A stretch of 64,000 nt of DNA from Streptococcus australis (lineage in GTDB: Bacteria > Bacillota > Bacilli > Lactobacillales > Streptococcaceae): positions 744,001 to 808,000 of the forward strand of contig NZ_LR594040.1 of assembly GCF_901543175.1 (NCBI RefSeq), written 5' to 3'. Positions 1 to 9,072 of the stretch are shown here, piece by piece (position 1 is the stretch's first letter; the number at the start of each line of letters is the position of its first letter). The notes under the pieces were generated by a model. The model was not told the DNA's origin and did no database searches. It was given only the letters and a program-made list of their open reading frames with translations. The translations under genes and the position numbers were made by a program.

Positions 1-2
1 GC

Positions 3-1304
3 CAAACCGTGCGTGATGTTTTGCGTACAGCCTTTGATGAGCTTTTTAAAGCAGAAGCTCGTATCAATGACCTCTACATGGAAATGGCAGAAGAAGGAGC
101 AGATATCGATGCGCTGATGGAAGAAGTCGGGGAGCTTCAAGATCGTTTGGAGAGTCGTGATTTTTACACTCTAGATGCCAAGATTGATGAAGTAGCGCGT
201 GCCCTCGGTGTCATGGACTATGGTATGGATACAGACGTAACAGCCTTGTCAGGTGGACAAAGAACAAAGGTGCTTTTAACCAAACTCCTCCTTGAAAAGC
301 CAGATATCTTGTTACTGGACGAGCCAACCAACTACTTGGATGCCGAGCACATTGACTGGCTCAAACGCTATCTCCAAAACTATGAGAATGCCTTTGTCCT
401 TATTTCGCATGATATTCCTTTCCTGAATGATGTTATCAATATCGTCTACCATGTGGAAAACCAACAGCTGACCCGTTACTCAGGAGACTACTACCAGTTC
501 CAAGAAGTCTATGCTATGAAGAAATCTCAGCTGGAGGCAGCCTACGAACGCCAGCAGAAAGAAATTGCTGACCTTAAGGACTTTGTTGCTAGAAATAAAG
601 CGCGTGTTGCAACACGAAACATGGCCATGTCTCGTCAGAAGAAATTGGATAAGATGGACATCATTGAACTCCAAAGTGAGAAGCCAAAACCATCCTTTGA
701 TTTCAAACCAGCTCGTACACCTGGGCGCTTTATCTTCCAAGCCAAGGACTTGCAGATTGGTTATGACCGTCCACTTACCAAACCCTTAAACCTCACCTTT
801 GAACGCAATCAAAAGGTTGCCATTATTGGGGCAAATGGTATTGGGAAAACAACTCTCTTGAAGTCTCTCTTGGGGATTATTCCACCAATCGCTGGAGAAG
901 TTGAACGTGGCGACTACCTTGAACTCGGCTACTTTGAGCAGGAAGTAGAAGGGGGCAATCGTCAGACACCACTCGAAGCTGTTTGGAATGCCTTTCCTGC
1001 TCTCAACCAAGCAGAAGTTCGGGCAGCCCTTGCTCGTTGTGGTTTGACGACTAAGCACATCGAAAGCCAGATCCAGGTCTTGTCAGGTGGGGAACAAGCC
1101 AAGGTGCGTTTCTGTCTCTTGATGAATCGTGAAAACAACGTTTTAGTACTTGACGAGCCGACCAACCACTTGGATGTGGATGCCAAGGAAGAACTCAAAC
1201 GGGCTCTCAAAGAGTACAGAGGTAGTATCCTTATGGTCTGCCACGAGCCTGACTTTTATGAAGGCTGGATGGACCAAATCTGGGACTTTAATAAGCTAAC
1301 TTAA
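3..1304 (+). CDS. ABC-F family ATPase, 5' truncated by window edge
   Basis: The frame is open from the first bases of the window, so the true start lies upstream and only the last 433 codons are present. Two ABC modules are visible. The first retains its signature LSGGQRTKV and Walker B ILLLDEPTNYLD. A charged linker follows (roughly residues 170-235 of this fragment). The second module has Walker A GANGIGKTT, signature LSGGEQAKV and Walker B LVLDEPTNHLD. There are no membrane segments. Tandem ATPases without a permease are the ABC-F hallmark; known members act on the ribosome in translation or antibiotic protection. The specific role of this member is not evident. It converges on the zinc-ribbon gene across a shared terminator. 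Confidence 0.9.
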   Translation, partial: QTVRDVLRTAFDELFKAEARINDLYMEMAEEGADIDALMEEVGELQDRLESRDFYTLDAKIDEVARALGVMDYGMDTDVTALSGGQRTKVLLTKLLLEKPDILLLDEPTNYLDAEHIDWLKRYLQNYENAFVLISHDIPFLNDVINIVYHVENQQLTRYSGDYYQFQEVYAMKKSQLEAAYERQQKEIADLKDFVARNKARVATRNMAMSRQKKLDKMDIIELQSEKPKPSFDFKPARTPGRFIFQAKDLQIGYDRPLTKPLNLTFERNQKVAIIGANGIGKTTLLKSLLGIIPPIAGEVERGDYLELGYFEQEVEGGNRQTPLEAVWNAFPALNQAEVRAALARCGLTTKHIESQIQVLSGGEQAKVRFCLLMNRENNVLVLDEPTNHLDVDAKEELKRALKEYRGSILMVCHEPDFYEGWMDQIWDFNKLT

Positions 1305-1311
1305 AAGTACT

Positions 1312-1345
1312 AAAAAAGGCCAAGTCATTAGACTTGGTCTTTTTA
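1312..1345. terminator. Bidirectional intrinsic terminator
   Basis: Stem GGCCAAGTC / GACTTGGTC with loop ATTA. An A-run precedes it and a T-run follows it, so it can serve both the ABC-F gene and the convergent zinc-ribbon gene. Confidence 0.85.
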
Positions 1346-1346
1346 A

Positions 1347-1586
1347 CTAGTATTTTAAATAGCTTTCAATTTCAGATTTTTCAATTTCATGTCCATATTT
1401 GCATACAGGACAAGAGACATAGTAAGATTTTCCATATGGGAAGAGTGGAATCCAGTAGAGTGTAAACTTGCGTCCAGTTTCTACAATTTTCCAAGTGTCT
1501 GTATTGTTGCAGTGTCCGCACTCAATAGAACTTTGTGTATGTCCTAATTCTTTTACATAACCTTTAGAACCCCAAAATAGAATCAT
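1347..1586 (-). CDS. Small zinc-ribbon protein
   Basis: 79-residue protein with two CxxC knuckles: C23-x2-C26 (CGHC) and C60-x2-C63 (CPVC). This is the usual spacing of small zinc-ribbon proteins found in lactic acid bacteria. The aromatic middle (FTLYWIPLFPYGKSYY) resembles the strand between the knuckles in that family. There is no signal peptide or enzymatic domain. It lies just downstream of slrA on the same strand (28 bp gap), so the two may be co-transcribed. Specific function is unknown; metal binding is inferred from the cysteines. Confidence 0.7.
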   Translation of the reverse strand: MILFWGSKGYVKELGHTQSSIECGHCNNTDTWKIVETGRKFTLYWIPLFPYGKSYYVSCPVCKYGHEIEKSEIESYLKY

Positions 1587-1613
1587 AACATCGTCTCCTT
1601 ATCTGTTGATGGC

Positions 1614-2420
1614 TTATTTTTTGCTGAAATCGTAGTCCTTAACCACTTTGATACTGTCAATGGTGATAGCAGTAGTTGGTTTATCTTTTTCATCTTTTTC
1701 AGCCTTGGCAATCTTGTCGACAACATCCATGCCCTCAATCACTTGCCCAAAGACAGGATGTTTGCCATCTAGGCTAGGATTTCCGCCCTCTTTATAGGCT
1801 TCGATGATTTTCTTAGGATACTTGCTGGTAGGGAGTTTAGCTGAAATATCTGTTGAGTTTTGGTTGATGAAGAATTGGCTACCGTTGGTGTTTGGTTGAC
1901 CAGTGTTAGCCATAGCAAGAGCTCCGCGGATATTGTATAGGTAAGGAGAAATTTCGTTTTTGAAACCAGTTCCCTTGTCCTTCGTTTTATCCTTATCATG
2001 CCAGATGGATTGGCCACCTGTACCATCTCCCTTAGGATCTCCAGTTTGGACCATAAAGCCATCAATTACACGATGGAAGGTGATGTCGTTATAGTAGCCT
2101 TCCTTAGCGTGAGTAAGGAAATTTTCAACTGCTAGAGGTGCTAGTTTTGGAAAGAGTTTGATGCGTATATCGCCTTGATTTGTGTGTAAAATGACCTCGG
2201 CTTCATCTTCGGCAACTTCTTTAGAAAGTTGAGGGAAGTTGGCATTTTCATTTGTTAAAGCGTCATTCAAATCTTTGGCAGCCTGAGCAGCTGCTTTTGA
2301 GCTTTCTTCTGCTGCAAGACTAGAATCGACATAGTCATCACCACGGAGACCACGTTGGATACTAGTACATCCAGCAAGGGCAATAGATGATAGTAAAAGA
2401 AGGGTTGCTAGTTTTTTCAT
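1614..2420 (-). CDS. slrA: Peptidyl-prolyl isomerase lipoprotein SlrA (cyclophilin type)
   Basis: 268 residues. The N-terminal signal ends in lipobox LAGC (lipidated Cys18), so the protein should be anchored outside the membrane. An Ala/Glu-rich spacer of about 50 residues leads to a cyclophilin domain from about residue 75, with the diagnostic FHRVIDGFMVQTGD and GSQFFI segments. It should catalyse prolyl cis-trans isomerisation of exported proteins. S. pneumoniae SlrA is its known counterpart, implicated in colonisation. SD GAGAGG precedes the ATG by about 7 nt. The promoter lies in the divergent intergenic region shared with rpsP. Confidence 0.92.
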   Translation of the reverse strand: MKKLATLLLLSSIALAGCTSIQRGLRGDDYVDSSLAAEESSKAAAQAAKDLNDALTNENANFPQLSKEVAEDEAEVILHTNQGDIRIKLFPKLAPLAVENFLTHAKEGYYNDITFHRVIDGFMVQTGDPKGDGTGGQSIWHDKDKTKDKGTGFKNEISPYLYNIRGALAMANTGQPNTNGSQFFINQNSTDISAKLPTSKYPKKIIEAYKEGGNPSLDGKHPVFGQVIEGMDVVDKIAKAEKDEKDKPTTAITIDSIKVVKDYDFSKK

Positions 2421-2543
2421 TGTTTTCCTCTCAAAAATTCATTTCTATCATTGTACCCTAAAAGGGAGGTGATTTCAAATGTTAATGATTTAGGAGAATA
2501 TCATAAGTTTAAAAAAAAAATAAAACACTGTCAAGTTTTTTTC

Positions 2544-2571
2544 TTGACACCTGTCAAAAATCTGCTATAAT
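2544..2571 (+). promoter_or_regulatory. Strong sigma-A promoter for rpsP-khpA
   Basis: Perfect -35 TTGACA (2544-2549) and perfect -10 TATAAT (2566-2571) separated by 16 nt, with an extended TGC directly before the -10. The transcript has a leader of about 60 nt to the rpsP ATG. Confidence 0.9.
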
Positions 2572-2636
2572 AGAACATGTGCTAAATAGCTCAGCTATTT
2601 CACCGAAATAAAAAATAAGAAAAGAGACATTAAAAA

Positions 2637-2909
2637 ATGGCAGTTAAAATCCGTTTGACTCGTATGGGTTCTAAGAAAAAACCTTTCTACCGTATCAACG
2701 TAGCAGATTCACGTTCACCACGTGACGGACGTTTCATCGAAACAGTTGGAACTTACAACCCACTTGTTGCTGAAAACCAAGTGACTTTGAAAGAAGACCG
2801 CGTTCTTGCATGGTTGGCTGATGGAGCTCAACCTTCAGATACAGTACGCAACATTCTTTCAAAAGAAGGCGTATTGAAAAAATTCCACGATTCTAAATTC
2901 TCAAAATAA
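2637..2909 (+). CDS. rpsP: 30S ribosomal protein S16
   Basis: 90 residues, the normal S16 length. It begins [20 protein letters not shown], the highly conserved N-terminus, and contains the [14 protein letters not shown] motif. S16 is needed for 30S assembly around the 5' domain of 16S rRNA. It is first gene of a two-gene unit with khpA (19 bp gap), a conserved Firmicutes arrangement. Confidence 0.98.
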   Translation: MAVKIRLTRMGSKKKPFYRINVADSRSPRDGRFIETVGTYNPLVAENQVTLKEDRVLAWLADGAQPSDTVRNILSKEGVLKKFHDSKFSK

Positions 2910-2928
2910 GTTTAAAGTAGGTTGACAG

Positions 2929-3168
2929 ATGGATACGATTGAAAATCTCATTATTGCGATTGTGAAACCTTTGATTTCACAACCAGATGCCTTAACTATC
3001 AAGATTGAAGACACACCAGAATTTTTGGAATATCATTTGGATCTTGATCAAAGCGATGTAGGTCGTGTAATCGGTCGTAAGGGTCGCACTATTTCTGCGA
3101 TAAGAACGATTGTCTACTCTGTCCCAACTGAAGACAAGAAAGTAAGAATCGTTATCGACGAAAAATAA
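2929..3168 (+). CDS. khpA: KH-domain RNA-binding protein KhpA
   Basis: 79 residues forming one KH domain with the RNA-contacting GxxG loop ([13 protein letters not shown]). In S. pneumoniae, KhpA pairs with KhpB/EloR and affects cell elongation and division through RNA binding. The SD is poor, so translation is probably helped by the upstream rpsP ribosomes. The gene is followed at once by an intrinsic terminator. Confidence 0.93.
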   Translation: MDTIENLIIAIVKPLISQPDALTIKIEDTPEFLEYHLDLDQSDVGRVIGRKGRTISAIRTIVYSVPTEDKKVRIVIDEK

Positions 3169-3172
3169 GAAA

Positions 3173-3197
3173 AGCGGGACAGAAGTCTCGCTTTTTT
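3173..3197 (+). terminator. Intrinsic terminator after khpA
   Basis: Stem AGCGGGAC / GTCTCGCT with one G-U pair, loop AGAA, then six T. Confidence 0.85.
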
Positions 3198-3212
3198 GTG
3201 AGGAGCGGAAGC

Positions 3213-3240
3213 TATTTTCTTGCTATTTTCTTGCTATTTT
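3213..3240 (+). repeat. Short tandem repeat upstream of the nuclease-like gene
   Basis: The 11-mer TATTTTCTTGC occurs twice in direct succession, followed by a partial third copy (TATTTT). Each repeat boundary creates TGC-TATTTT, which resembles an extended -10 element. The array lies 17-44 nt before the downstream ATG, so copy number could alter promoter spacing. Confidence 0.7.
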
Positions 3241-3256
3241 ATGGTTTTAAAAATTT

Positions 3257-5029
3257 ATGAAATATTGGAATACTAATAAATATAAAAACAAAATTAATAC
3301 TGTTGAATTTTATAAACATTTATATGAGGCTCATGATGTCAATGACTACATCAAGTTATTGAAATTATCTGGGGTTTTTACAAGTGGAAATTCTAGTGAT
3401 GGTACTAAACTTATAGCTAAATATATTTTAGTGAAGAAATTTTATATATTGAATGAACAGATTGTAAATAAATTTCTATATGAGGTCTCAATCTTGAATC
3501 AACTTTATGAGATGATTCAGATTGAAAAAAAATCTCTTTTAGATAGCACAAAGAAAAATGTTCTACAGTCATCATTATACTACGCACAAGCGTACTATGA
3601 ATCTTTTAAGAATGGTAACAACAGGCTTACAGATTTAAGTGATGGAATTGAAGAAATTTGGTTAAGATTAGGAGATGTTTTAAAAGACTCACTTCGAAAA
3701 AAGACAGTCTTTAAATGGGAAAAAGGCGCTAGTTTAACTCAGTCAGAAATTGAAAATATTTTTTCTATTTTTAGTCGCTTAAATATTTTTAGTTTAATAA
3801 TTGACTTATGGACATACAGTGACATTGAATTTAAGATTTATGATAACCAAATTCATATTAAAGAGATAGGTGATTTTAGTATAAAACGATTATATACTTT
3901 AGCGACTTATTTAGATTTAAAAGATTTTAGAGCTCTTTTGGCTAGAAAACCTAATCTTGATTTTGATACTAAATTAGAAAAACTTGATGAAAAACGAAAT
4001 TTATATAAATTATTAGAGAAGCAGGTTAAAGAATATTTTTATACTAAAAATTTTGAAGAAGAATATGATGGCATTAAACTAAGACAGTGGATGGATGCTT
4101 ATTGGCTTTTATACGAATTATGCTTTGAATCCGATGAAAGAATTGTAGTAATTTCAAAGAACAAATTAAGAGAGCTATTTTTTGATAAAGGACTGCCAGA
4201 ATACTTGCTTAAGCAACTGATTTTTAAAACTTCTTCTAGAGATTTGTATGATAGTCCACTTATAGAGTTTGAAGAAGTTTATGTTCTACTATCTAGTTTG
4301 GTTTTGTATACAGATTTTTCAAGAACAATTTTATCTGTTATATCAAGAAACCAACAAAGTAAAGAGACTGGAATAAATCAAAAAGGAAGAAATTTTGAAC
4401 TTCATATTAACAGCTTAGCAAAAAAACAATTTTCTAAACAGTCTGGTGGGATAAAACGGAGTATTGATGGGGAGACATTTGAAATTGACGGAATTTTTTT
4501 TAAAGATGGGACATTAGTTATTCTAGAAGCTAAAACACAAAATCAACCAACTAATATCATTGAGTTCTACAAGAATCAAGTTGAGTTAAATAATTACATA
4601 GAAAAATTTAAAAGAAATTCTAAATATTTTACTGAAAATGAGAAAAAAATAATGGCAAAAAAACTTGGGATATATAGTAGTGATATTAAACGAGTGATAA
4701 ATATGTTGGTTTCCAATGTTAGTCAGTATAATTCGAAACAAGGTGAAGTATATATTATTGATGAGATTGATTTTTCTAATTTTATGAATAGGAGAACTCC
4801 TCAGATTCATATTAGTGAAAAAGGTAATATACACTCTATAGGTATATTGCCTCAATTATATTCTGGTGAAGCAACTATTGATCAATTATTAAATCTTTCA
4901 CAATCAAATCATAAAAGAGAATTGATTACGCAAAGAATAAAATATAGAAATATACAATGTAGCATAGGTGATAAGACTATCTCATTCAGTTTTAAGATAT
5001 TAGAAGATATCAATGATACTATTTTGTAG
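3257..5029 (+). CDS. Unrecognised protein with C-terminal PD-(D/E)XK nuclease-like domain
   Basis: 590 residues, visibly A+T-richer than its neighbours. The first ~370 residues are helical-looking and match no family I recognise. From about residue 375 the sequence has KGRNFE (E381), then FEID (D411), 12 residues, and ILEAKT (E424, K426). This E...D-x12-E-x-K pattern is the catalytic signature of PD-(D/E)XK (Mrr/restriction-like) nucleases. No signal peptide or transmembrane segment is obvious. No SD is visible before the ATG, and the start is simply the first ATG in frame. The gene lies between the khpA terminator and a putative immunity gene. A DNA-defence or toxin role is inference; the nuclease motif is seen directly. 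Confidence 0.7.
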   Translation: MKYWNTNKYKNKINTVEFYKHLYEAHDVNDYIKLLKLSGVFTSGNSSDGTKLIAKYILVKKFYILNEQIVNKFLYEVSILNQLYEMIQIEKKSLLDSTKKNVLQSSLYYAQAYYESFKNGNNRLTDLSDGIEEIWLRLGDVLKDSLRKKTVFKWEKGASLTQSEIENIFSIFSRLNIFSLIIDLWTYSDIEFKIYDNQIHIKEIGDFSIKRLYTLATYLDLKDFRALLARKPNLDFDTKLEKLDEKRNLYKLLEKQVKEYFYTKNFEEEYDGIKLRQWMDAYWLLYELCFESDERIVVISKNKLRELFFDKGLPEYLLKQLIFKTSSRDLYDSPLIEFEEVYVLLSSLVLYTDFSRTILSVISRNQQSKETGINQKGRNFELHINSLAKKQFSKQSGGIKRSIDGETFEIDGIFFKDGTLVILEAKTQNQPTNIIEFYKNQVELNNYIEKFKRNSKYFTENEKKIMAKKLGIYSSDIKRVINMLVSNVSQYNSKQGEVYIIDEIDFSNFMNRRTPQIHISEKGNIHSIGILPQLYSGEATIDQLLNLSQSNHKRELITQRIKYRNIQCSIGDKTISFSFKILEDINDTIL

Positions 5030-5168
5030 TTTCGATAAAAATATCTATAGATTTCAAATTTAGAAGGATTTTTGGAAAATCTCCAAGAAAACTAGGAATG
5101 ATCTCTTTTCAGTAATAAATGAGTTTTTCACCTTGTTTAGACTAGCTAGTAAGAGAGAAAGAGAAAGC

Positions 5169-5720
5169 ATGAAACCAGAGGATTATGCATGGAATGAGTT
5201 TGAACGAACTGCCTATAAGACTAAAATGAATCACCTGCCCAGTCCTTACAAAGTTGCCGTTTGGGATGATTCTGAGAAAAGATTGGAACTAGAACAAATA
5301 CTTGAAAGACTTCCTCAGAAAGAACTAGCTCAATGGGCATTAGAGAACTCGCGAGATTTCTTATCTTTAATTGATATCGGTGATGAAAGTGAGAAAAATA
5401 AAATAATTCGGCAAGCTTATGAGGCTTTTGATGCACGATTGAGAAATGAGATCTCACCTCATGAGTTGAGAAAAGCAGGTTTCGCAGCAAATCTCCTCTC
5501 TAAAAATGCCCAAAATCAAATCGCTAAGTACGCTGCCAGAGTCTTTGTACAAGCTATTTCAACAGCCCATATGAGAGGACACGCCATCGTTTCCTCTGAT
5601 TATGCTATCAAAGTGAGGAATCTCCAAGAGGCAGACAAGTTAGAACTCGTGAGACAAGAACGAGAAAAGCAGATCAGACTGGCTGAATCCTTTTTAGCTA
5701 ATGTAATAGATAAACGGTGA
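5169..5720 (+). CDS. Putative immunity protein (Imm5-like, all-helical)
   Basis: 183 residues from the ATG at 5169, beginning MKPEDYAWNEF. A TTG at 5133 would add 12 poorly conserved-looking residues, so I prefer 5169, which follows a purine-rich stretch. The segment FVQAISTAHMRGHAIVSSDY around residues 130-150, together with Ala-rich helices before it, resembles the family annotated as putative immunity protein of polymorphic toxin systems. That match is from memory and moderate. It is cytoplasmic by composition. Codon use looks more core-like than that of the upstream nuclease-like gene, 139 bp away. No toxin with an export domain is nearby. Confidence 0.55.
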   Translation: MKPEDYAWNEFERTAYKTKMNHLPSPYKVAVWDDSEKRLELEQILERLPQKELAQWALENSRDFLSLIDIGDESEKNKIIRQAYEAFDARLRNEISPHELRKAGFAANLLSKNAQNQIAKYAARVFVQAISTAHMRGHAIVSSDYAIKVRNLQEADKLELVRQEREKQIRLAESFLANVIDKR

Positions 5721-5849
5721 AAGAAGGCATAAAATACTAATCCTAGAAATAGCATCTAGGATTCTACTTATGCTAAAATGGAAAGACAGTCTCAAAGAAT
5801 TTTAGTCAATCAATCTTGAGAATAGCTTTTTTAAAGGGAGTAACCATTT

Positions 5850-6749
5850 ATGAACGAGAAAACGAAAGCTTACCTAGCAGCCATATCCTTTTCAGCAATC
5901 ATTGGATTTTCTTTTTTATTTACTAAGATTGCTTTAGGCTATGCCAGTCCTCTTACGAACTTAGCGCATCGCTATACAATCGCAGCTTTGGTATTGGTCG
6001 TCCTTTATCAAACCAAACTTATCAAAGTGAGTTTAAGTAGAAAAGATATTCTTTCTATTCTTCCTATGAGTCTTTTCTACCCACTTCTCTTTTTTATTTT
6101 TCAATCCTTTGCTTTACAGTATATATCGTCTTCTGAAGCTGGAATTTTACAGGCTCTTGTCCCAATTTTTACGCTCCTTTTAGCATCAATCTTTCTCAAG
6201 GAAAAGACAAGCTGGCTTCAAAAGTTCTTTTTACTTTTATCAGTAGCAGGAGTAGTTTTCATCTTCCTTAGTAAAGGAGCGAACTTTGGTACAGAGACTG
6301 CTAGCTTGGGCTTTCTCTTGATGTTGGGGTCTGTTCTCGCCAATGCAATAAACAATATCCTCAGCAAATCCAAAGGAGGACGCTATCGAGCTATGGATAT
6401 GACAGCTGTTGTGATATTTGTTGGCTTCATCACCTTTAATATGCTAAGCCTGACCTCGCACTATCTAAATGGCAACATATTCGCCTACGTTGCGCCTCTT
6501 GGGCAGCTACCCTATCTGCTTGCTATCCTCTATTTGGGAATTCTAGCGTCTATCGTGACAGGTAGTCTCTCTATCTATGCTATTGTTCGCCTCGGAGCAT
6601 CAACCGTCAGTGTCTTTGGTAATCTTGGAACAGTTTTGACCATTCTAGCCGGAGCCCTTATCCTCCACGAACCAATTTTTAGTTATCATGTGATTGGAGC
6701 TACTTTGATTATTGCTGGAATTTTAGGCATGAATCTGATGAGAAAATAG
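5850..6749 (+). CDS. EamA-family (DMT) transporter
   Basis: 299 residues with about ten hydrophobic segments arranged as two EamA repeats, the standard length and fold for drug/metabolite transporters. The first repeat ends around LLLSVAGVVFIFLSKG and the second at LIIAGILGMNLM. Such proteins move small metabolites across the cytoplasmic membrane; the substrate cannot be read from the sequence. SD AAAGGGAG precedes the ATG. The gene is monocistronic by its own terminator. Confidence 0.85.
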   Translation: MNEKTKAYLAAISFSAIIGFSFLFTKIALGYASPLTNLAHRYTIAALVLVVLYQTKLIKVSLSRKDILSILPMSLFYPLLFFIFQSFALQYISSSEAGILQALVPIFTLLLASIFLKEKTSWLQKFFLLLSVAGVVFIFLSKGANFGTETASLGFLLMLGSVLANAINNILSKSKGGRYRAMDMTAVVIFVGFITFNMLSLTSHYLNGNIFAYVAPLGQLPYLLAILYLGILASIVTGSLSIYAIVRLGASTVSVFGNLGTVLTILAGALILHEPIFSYHVIGATLIIAGILGMNLMRK

Positions 6750-6750
6750 T

Positions 6751-6773
6751 AAAGATTGCTTAGCAGTCTTTTT
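6751..6773 (+). terminator. Intrinsic terminator after the EamA gene
   Basis: Stem AAAGATTGC / GCAGTCTTT with one G-U pair and loop TTA, directly after the stop codon, followed by a T-rich run. Confidence 0.8.
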
Positions 6774-6900
6774 CTTTATCTAGATGATTCAGAAAATTCA
6801 AAATATTTAATGAAATAAAGTTTAGAAAACGATGATTTTAATTTAGCATGATAAAATAGATAAAAGAATGATACTAGAATAAAGAGGAGAGAGTGTAGAA

Positions 6901-7758
6901 ATGAAGCAAAATGATATAGCTAAAGCTATTGCTTTTTATAACAGAAAACCCGAGACTTTGGTACGTCACATTATACCAGTCTTAGATTGTGATTTGGCTG
7001 TTTATCATCGCCCTGGAAGCTCAAGTAAGGGTCACATTATTTTTTATCATGGAGCTTGTGGCCGTAGTCAGATGTGAGCCCACCAGTATGATGCCTTTGA
7101 AGGATTTGACCTCTACTTTGTCAATGTTAGAGGACAGGGTGAATCACCTATGAAAGTTGGTCTACCTGACTTAGAAGGTGCTGTTCAAGATGTAGATGCT
7201 ATTTTGACTTATTTCCAGCTAGATGAGGTGATATTGGTCGGACATTCTTGGGGAGGAAATCCACTTCAAGAGTACACCTATCGTCATCCAGATCGAGTTC
7301 TAGCCTTGGTCATGGTAGATAGTTGGGGACAGCATCGTTACTTATCAGATAAAGAGAGAAATCGCATAAAATATAGTTCTCTTATGTATAAAACGATTCC
7401 TTGGAAGGTGATTGCAGATAAGAACTCAAAAATGTGTACAGATAATCCTATCACAAGAGAATTAGTCAAGACAGCAATTATAGAAACTGGGCGAGATGTT
7501 TTTTTGAACCTTGGAATCACCGGTTTTTTGGCTGTCCATGAGATAGAAGGTTACCATGGAAATCCTCCTATGCTATTAGTAAGAGGCGAAAACGATTTTC
7601 CCAAACACCTAAAAATTATCTACGATGGTATCATTGCTCTAAATCCCAATGCGCGTCAAGTAACGATTTTAGATAGCAAACACCAACCTATGAATGACCA
7701 TCCTGAAGAGTTTAATCAGCTTATTGGTGAATTTTTTGAAGAAGTAGTAGGCCCCTAA
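6901..7758 (+). pseudogene. Alpha/beta hydrolase interrupted by an in-frame TGA
   Basis: One continuous frame from an ATG with SD AGGAGAGA runs to 7758, broken only by TGA at 7075-7077 (codon 59). The context QM-stop-AHQYDAFEG suggests a former TGG (Trp) codon. After the stop the frame gives a complete hydrolase core: nucleophile elbow GHSWGG, acid residue in RGENDFP and a His in KHQPMNDHP. Before it is a normal N-terminus with FYHGACGRSQ, the oxyanion region. The intact gene would encode about 285 residues. An ATG at 7150 could start a shorter product lacking the oxyanion strand, so activity is doubtful. Substrate is unknown. Confidence 0.85.
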
Positions 7759-7775
7759 GATAGTATCTATCCAAC

Positions 7776-7804
7776 TTGTGAAAATCCCTGGAACGTGATA
7801 AAAT
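7776..7804 (+). promoter_or_regulatory. Promoter of rimM-trmD
   Basis: -35 TTGTGA (7776-7781), 17-nt spacer, -10 TAAAAT (7799-7804) with an extended TGA at 7796-7798. Confidence 0.75.
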
Positions 7805-7833
7805 AAAGGATAGAAATAGATACAGGAGACAAG

Positions 7834-8352
7834 ATGAACTACTTTAATGTTGGGAAAATCGTCAATACGCAAGGGTTACAGGGTGAGATGCGAGTCTTGT
7901 CTGTGACGGATTTTGCTGAAGAACGGTTTAAAAAAGGCGCAGAGCTGGCTTTATTTGATGAAAAAGACCAGTTTGTTCAAACAGTGACCATCGCCAGCCA
8001 CCGTAAGCATAAGAATTTTGACATTATCAAATTCAAAGATATGTACCATATCAATGCGATTGAAAAGTACAAGGGTTACAATCTCAAGGTTGCTGAAGAA
8101 GACCTAAATGACTTAGAAGATGGGGAATTTTACTATCACGAGATTATCGGTTTGGAAGTTTACGAGGGAGACAACTTGATTGGAACCATCAAGGAGATTC
8201 TACAACCAGGAGCCAATGATGTCTGGGTGGTCAAGCGAAAAGGCAAGCGTGATTTGCTTTTACCTTACATTCCGCCAGTAGTTCTCAATGTTGATATTCC
8301 AAACAAGCGGGTCCAAGTGGAAATCTTAGAAGGACTAGATGATGAAGATTGA
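7834..8352 (+). CDS. rimM: Ribosome maturation factor RimM
   Basis: 172 residues with N-terminal RimM domain ([16 protein letters not shown]) and C-terminal PRC-barrel ([21 protein letters not shown]). It binds S19 and assists maturation of the 30S head. SD AGGAGA precedes the ATG. It overlaps the start of trmD by 14 bp, so the pair is translationally coupled, as in most bacteria. Confidence 0.97.
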   Translation: MNYFNVGKIVNTQGLQGEMRVLSVTDFAEERFKKGAELALFDEKDQFVQTVTIASHRKHKNFDIIKFKDMYHINAIEKYKGYNLKVAEEDLNDLEDGEFYYHEIIGLEVYEGDNLIGTIKEILQPGANDVWVVKRKGKRDLLLPYIPPVVLNVDIPNKRVQVEILEGLDDED

Positions 8353-9061
8353 TATTTTAACCCTCTTTCCTGAGATGTTTTCTCCGCTGGAGCACTCAAT
8401 CGTTGGAAAGGCTCAAGAAAAAGGCCTCCTGGATATCCAGTACCATAATTTCAGAGAATACGCTGAAAAGGCCCGTCATGTTGACGATGAGCCCTACGGA
8501 GGCGGTCAGGGGATGTTGCTCCGTGCCCAACCTATTTTCGATGCTTTTGATGCTATTGAAAAGAAAAATCCCCGCGTCATTCTTCTTGATCCTGCTGGGA
8601 AACAGTTCGATCAAGCCTACGCTGAAGATTTAGCTCAAGAAGAGGAACTGATTTTTATCTGCGGTCACTATGAAGGGTATGACGAGCGCATCAAGACCTT
8701 GGTAACTGATGAAATTTCCCTAGGAGATTATGTCCTGACTGGTGGTGAGTTGGCTGCTATGACCATGATTGATGCAACGGTTCGCTTGATTCCAGCAGTG
8801 ATTGGCAAGGAGTCTAGTCATCAAGATGATAGTTTCTCTTCAGGGCTCCTCGAATATCCCCAATACACACGTCCTTATGACTATCGTGGCATGGTGGTGC
8901 CAGATGTGCTCATGAGTGGTCATCATGAAAAGATTCGCCAGTGGCGGCTTTACGAAAGTCTAAAGAAGACCTACGAGCGCAGACCTGATTTGCTAGAAAA
9001 CTATCAACCAACAGCAGAAGAAGAAAAAATGCTGGCAGAAATCAAAGAAAACAAAGAATAA
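8339..9061 (+). CDS. trmD: tRNA (guanine37-N1)-methyltransferase TrmD
   Basis: 240 residues of the SPOUT (trefoil-knot) class. Conserved segments include [10 protein letters not shown] at the N-terminus, [10 protein letters not shown] and [14 protein letters not shown] in the SAM-binding knot. The enzyme methylates G37 of tRNAs reading CNN codons and prevents +1 frameshifts. Two ATGs are in tandem at the start (MMKID); the second is also usable. The stop is 11 bp before the ATP-cone gene. Confidence 0.97.
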   Translation: MMKIDILTLFPEMFSPLEHSIVGKAQEKGLLDIQYHNFREYAEKARHVDDEPYGGGQGMLLRAQPIFDAFDAIEKKNPRVILLDPAGKQFDQAYAEDLAQEEELIFICGHYEGYDERIKTLVTDEISLGDYVLTGGELAAMTMIDATVRLIPAVIGKESSHQDDSFSSGLLEYPQYTRPYDYRGMVVPDVLMSGHHEKIRQWRLYESLKKTYERRPDLLENYQPTAEEEKMLAEIKENKE

Positions 9062-9072
9062 AGGAGAACCTT

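Noticed and set aside
480..1210. Long reading frames antisense or out of frame to the ABC-F gene
   Set aside because: They lie wholly inside an obvious coding frame, have no SD and show no recognisable protein features; the same holds for most other overlapping frames in the window.
4586..4855. 89-codon minus-strand frame within the nuclease-like gene
   Set aside because: A+T-rich antisense frame without SD; its composition follows from the coding strand.
5739..5763. Inverted repeat AATCCTAGA / TCTAGGATT after the immunity-like gene
   Set aside because: Good stem but no T-run on either side, so I did not call it a terminator.
6784..6801. CodY-like sequence upstream of the broken hydrolase
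   Set aside because: Only half of the palindrome is good (about three mismatches in the other arm).
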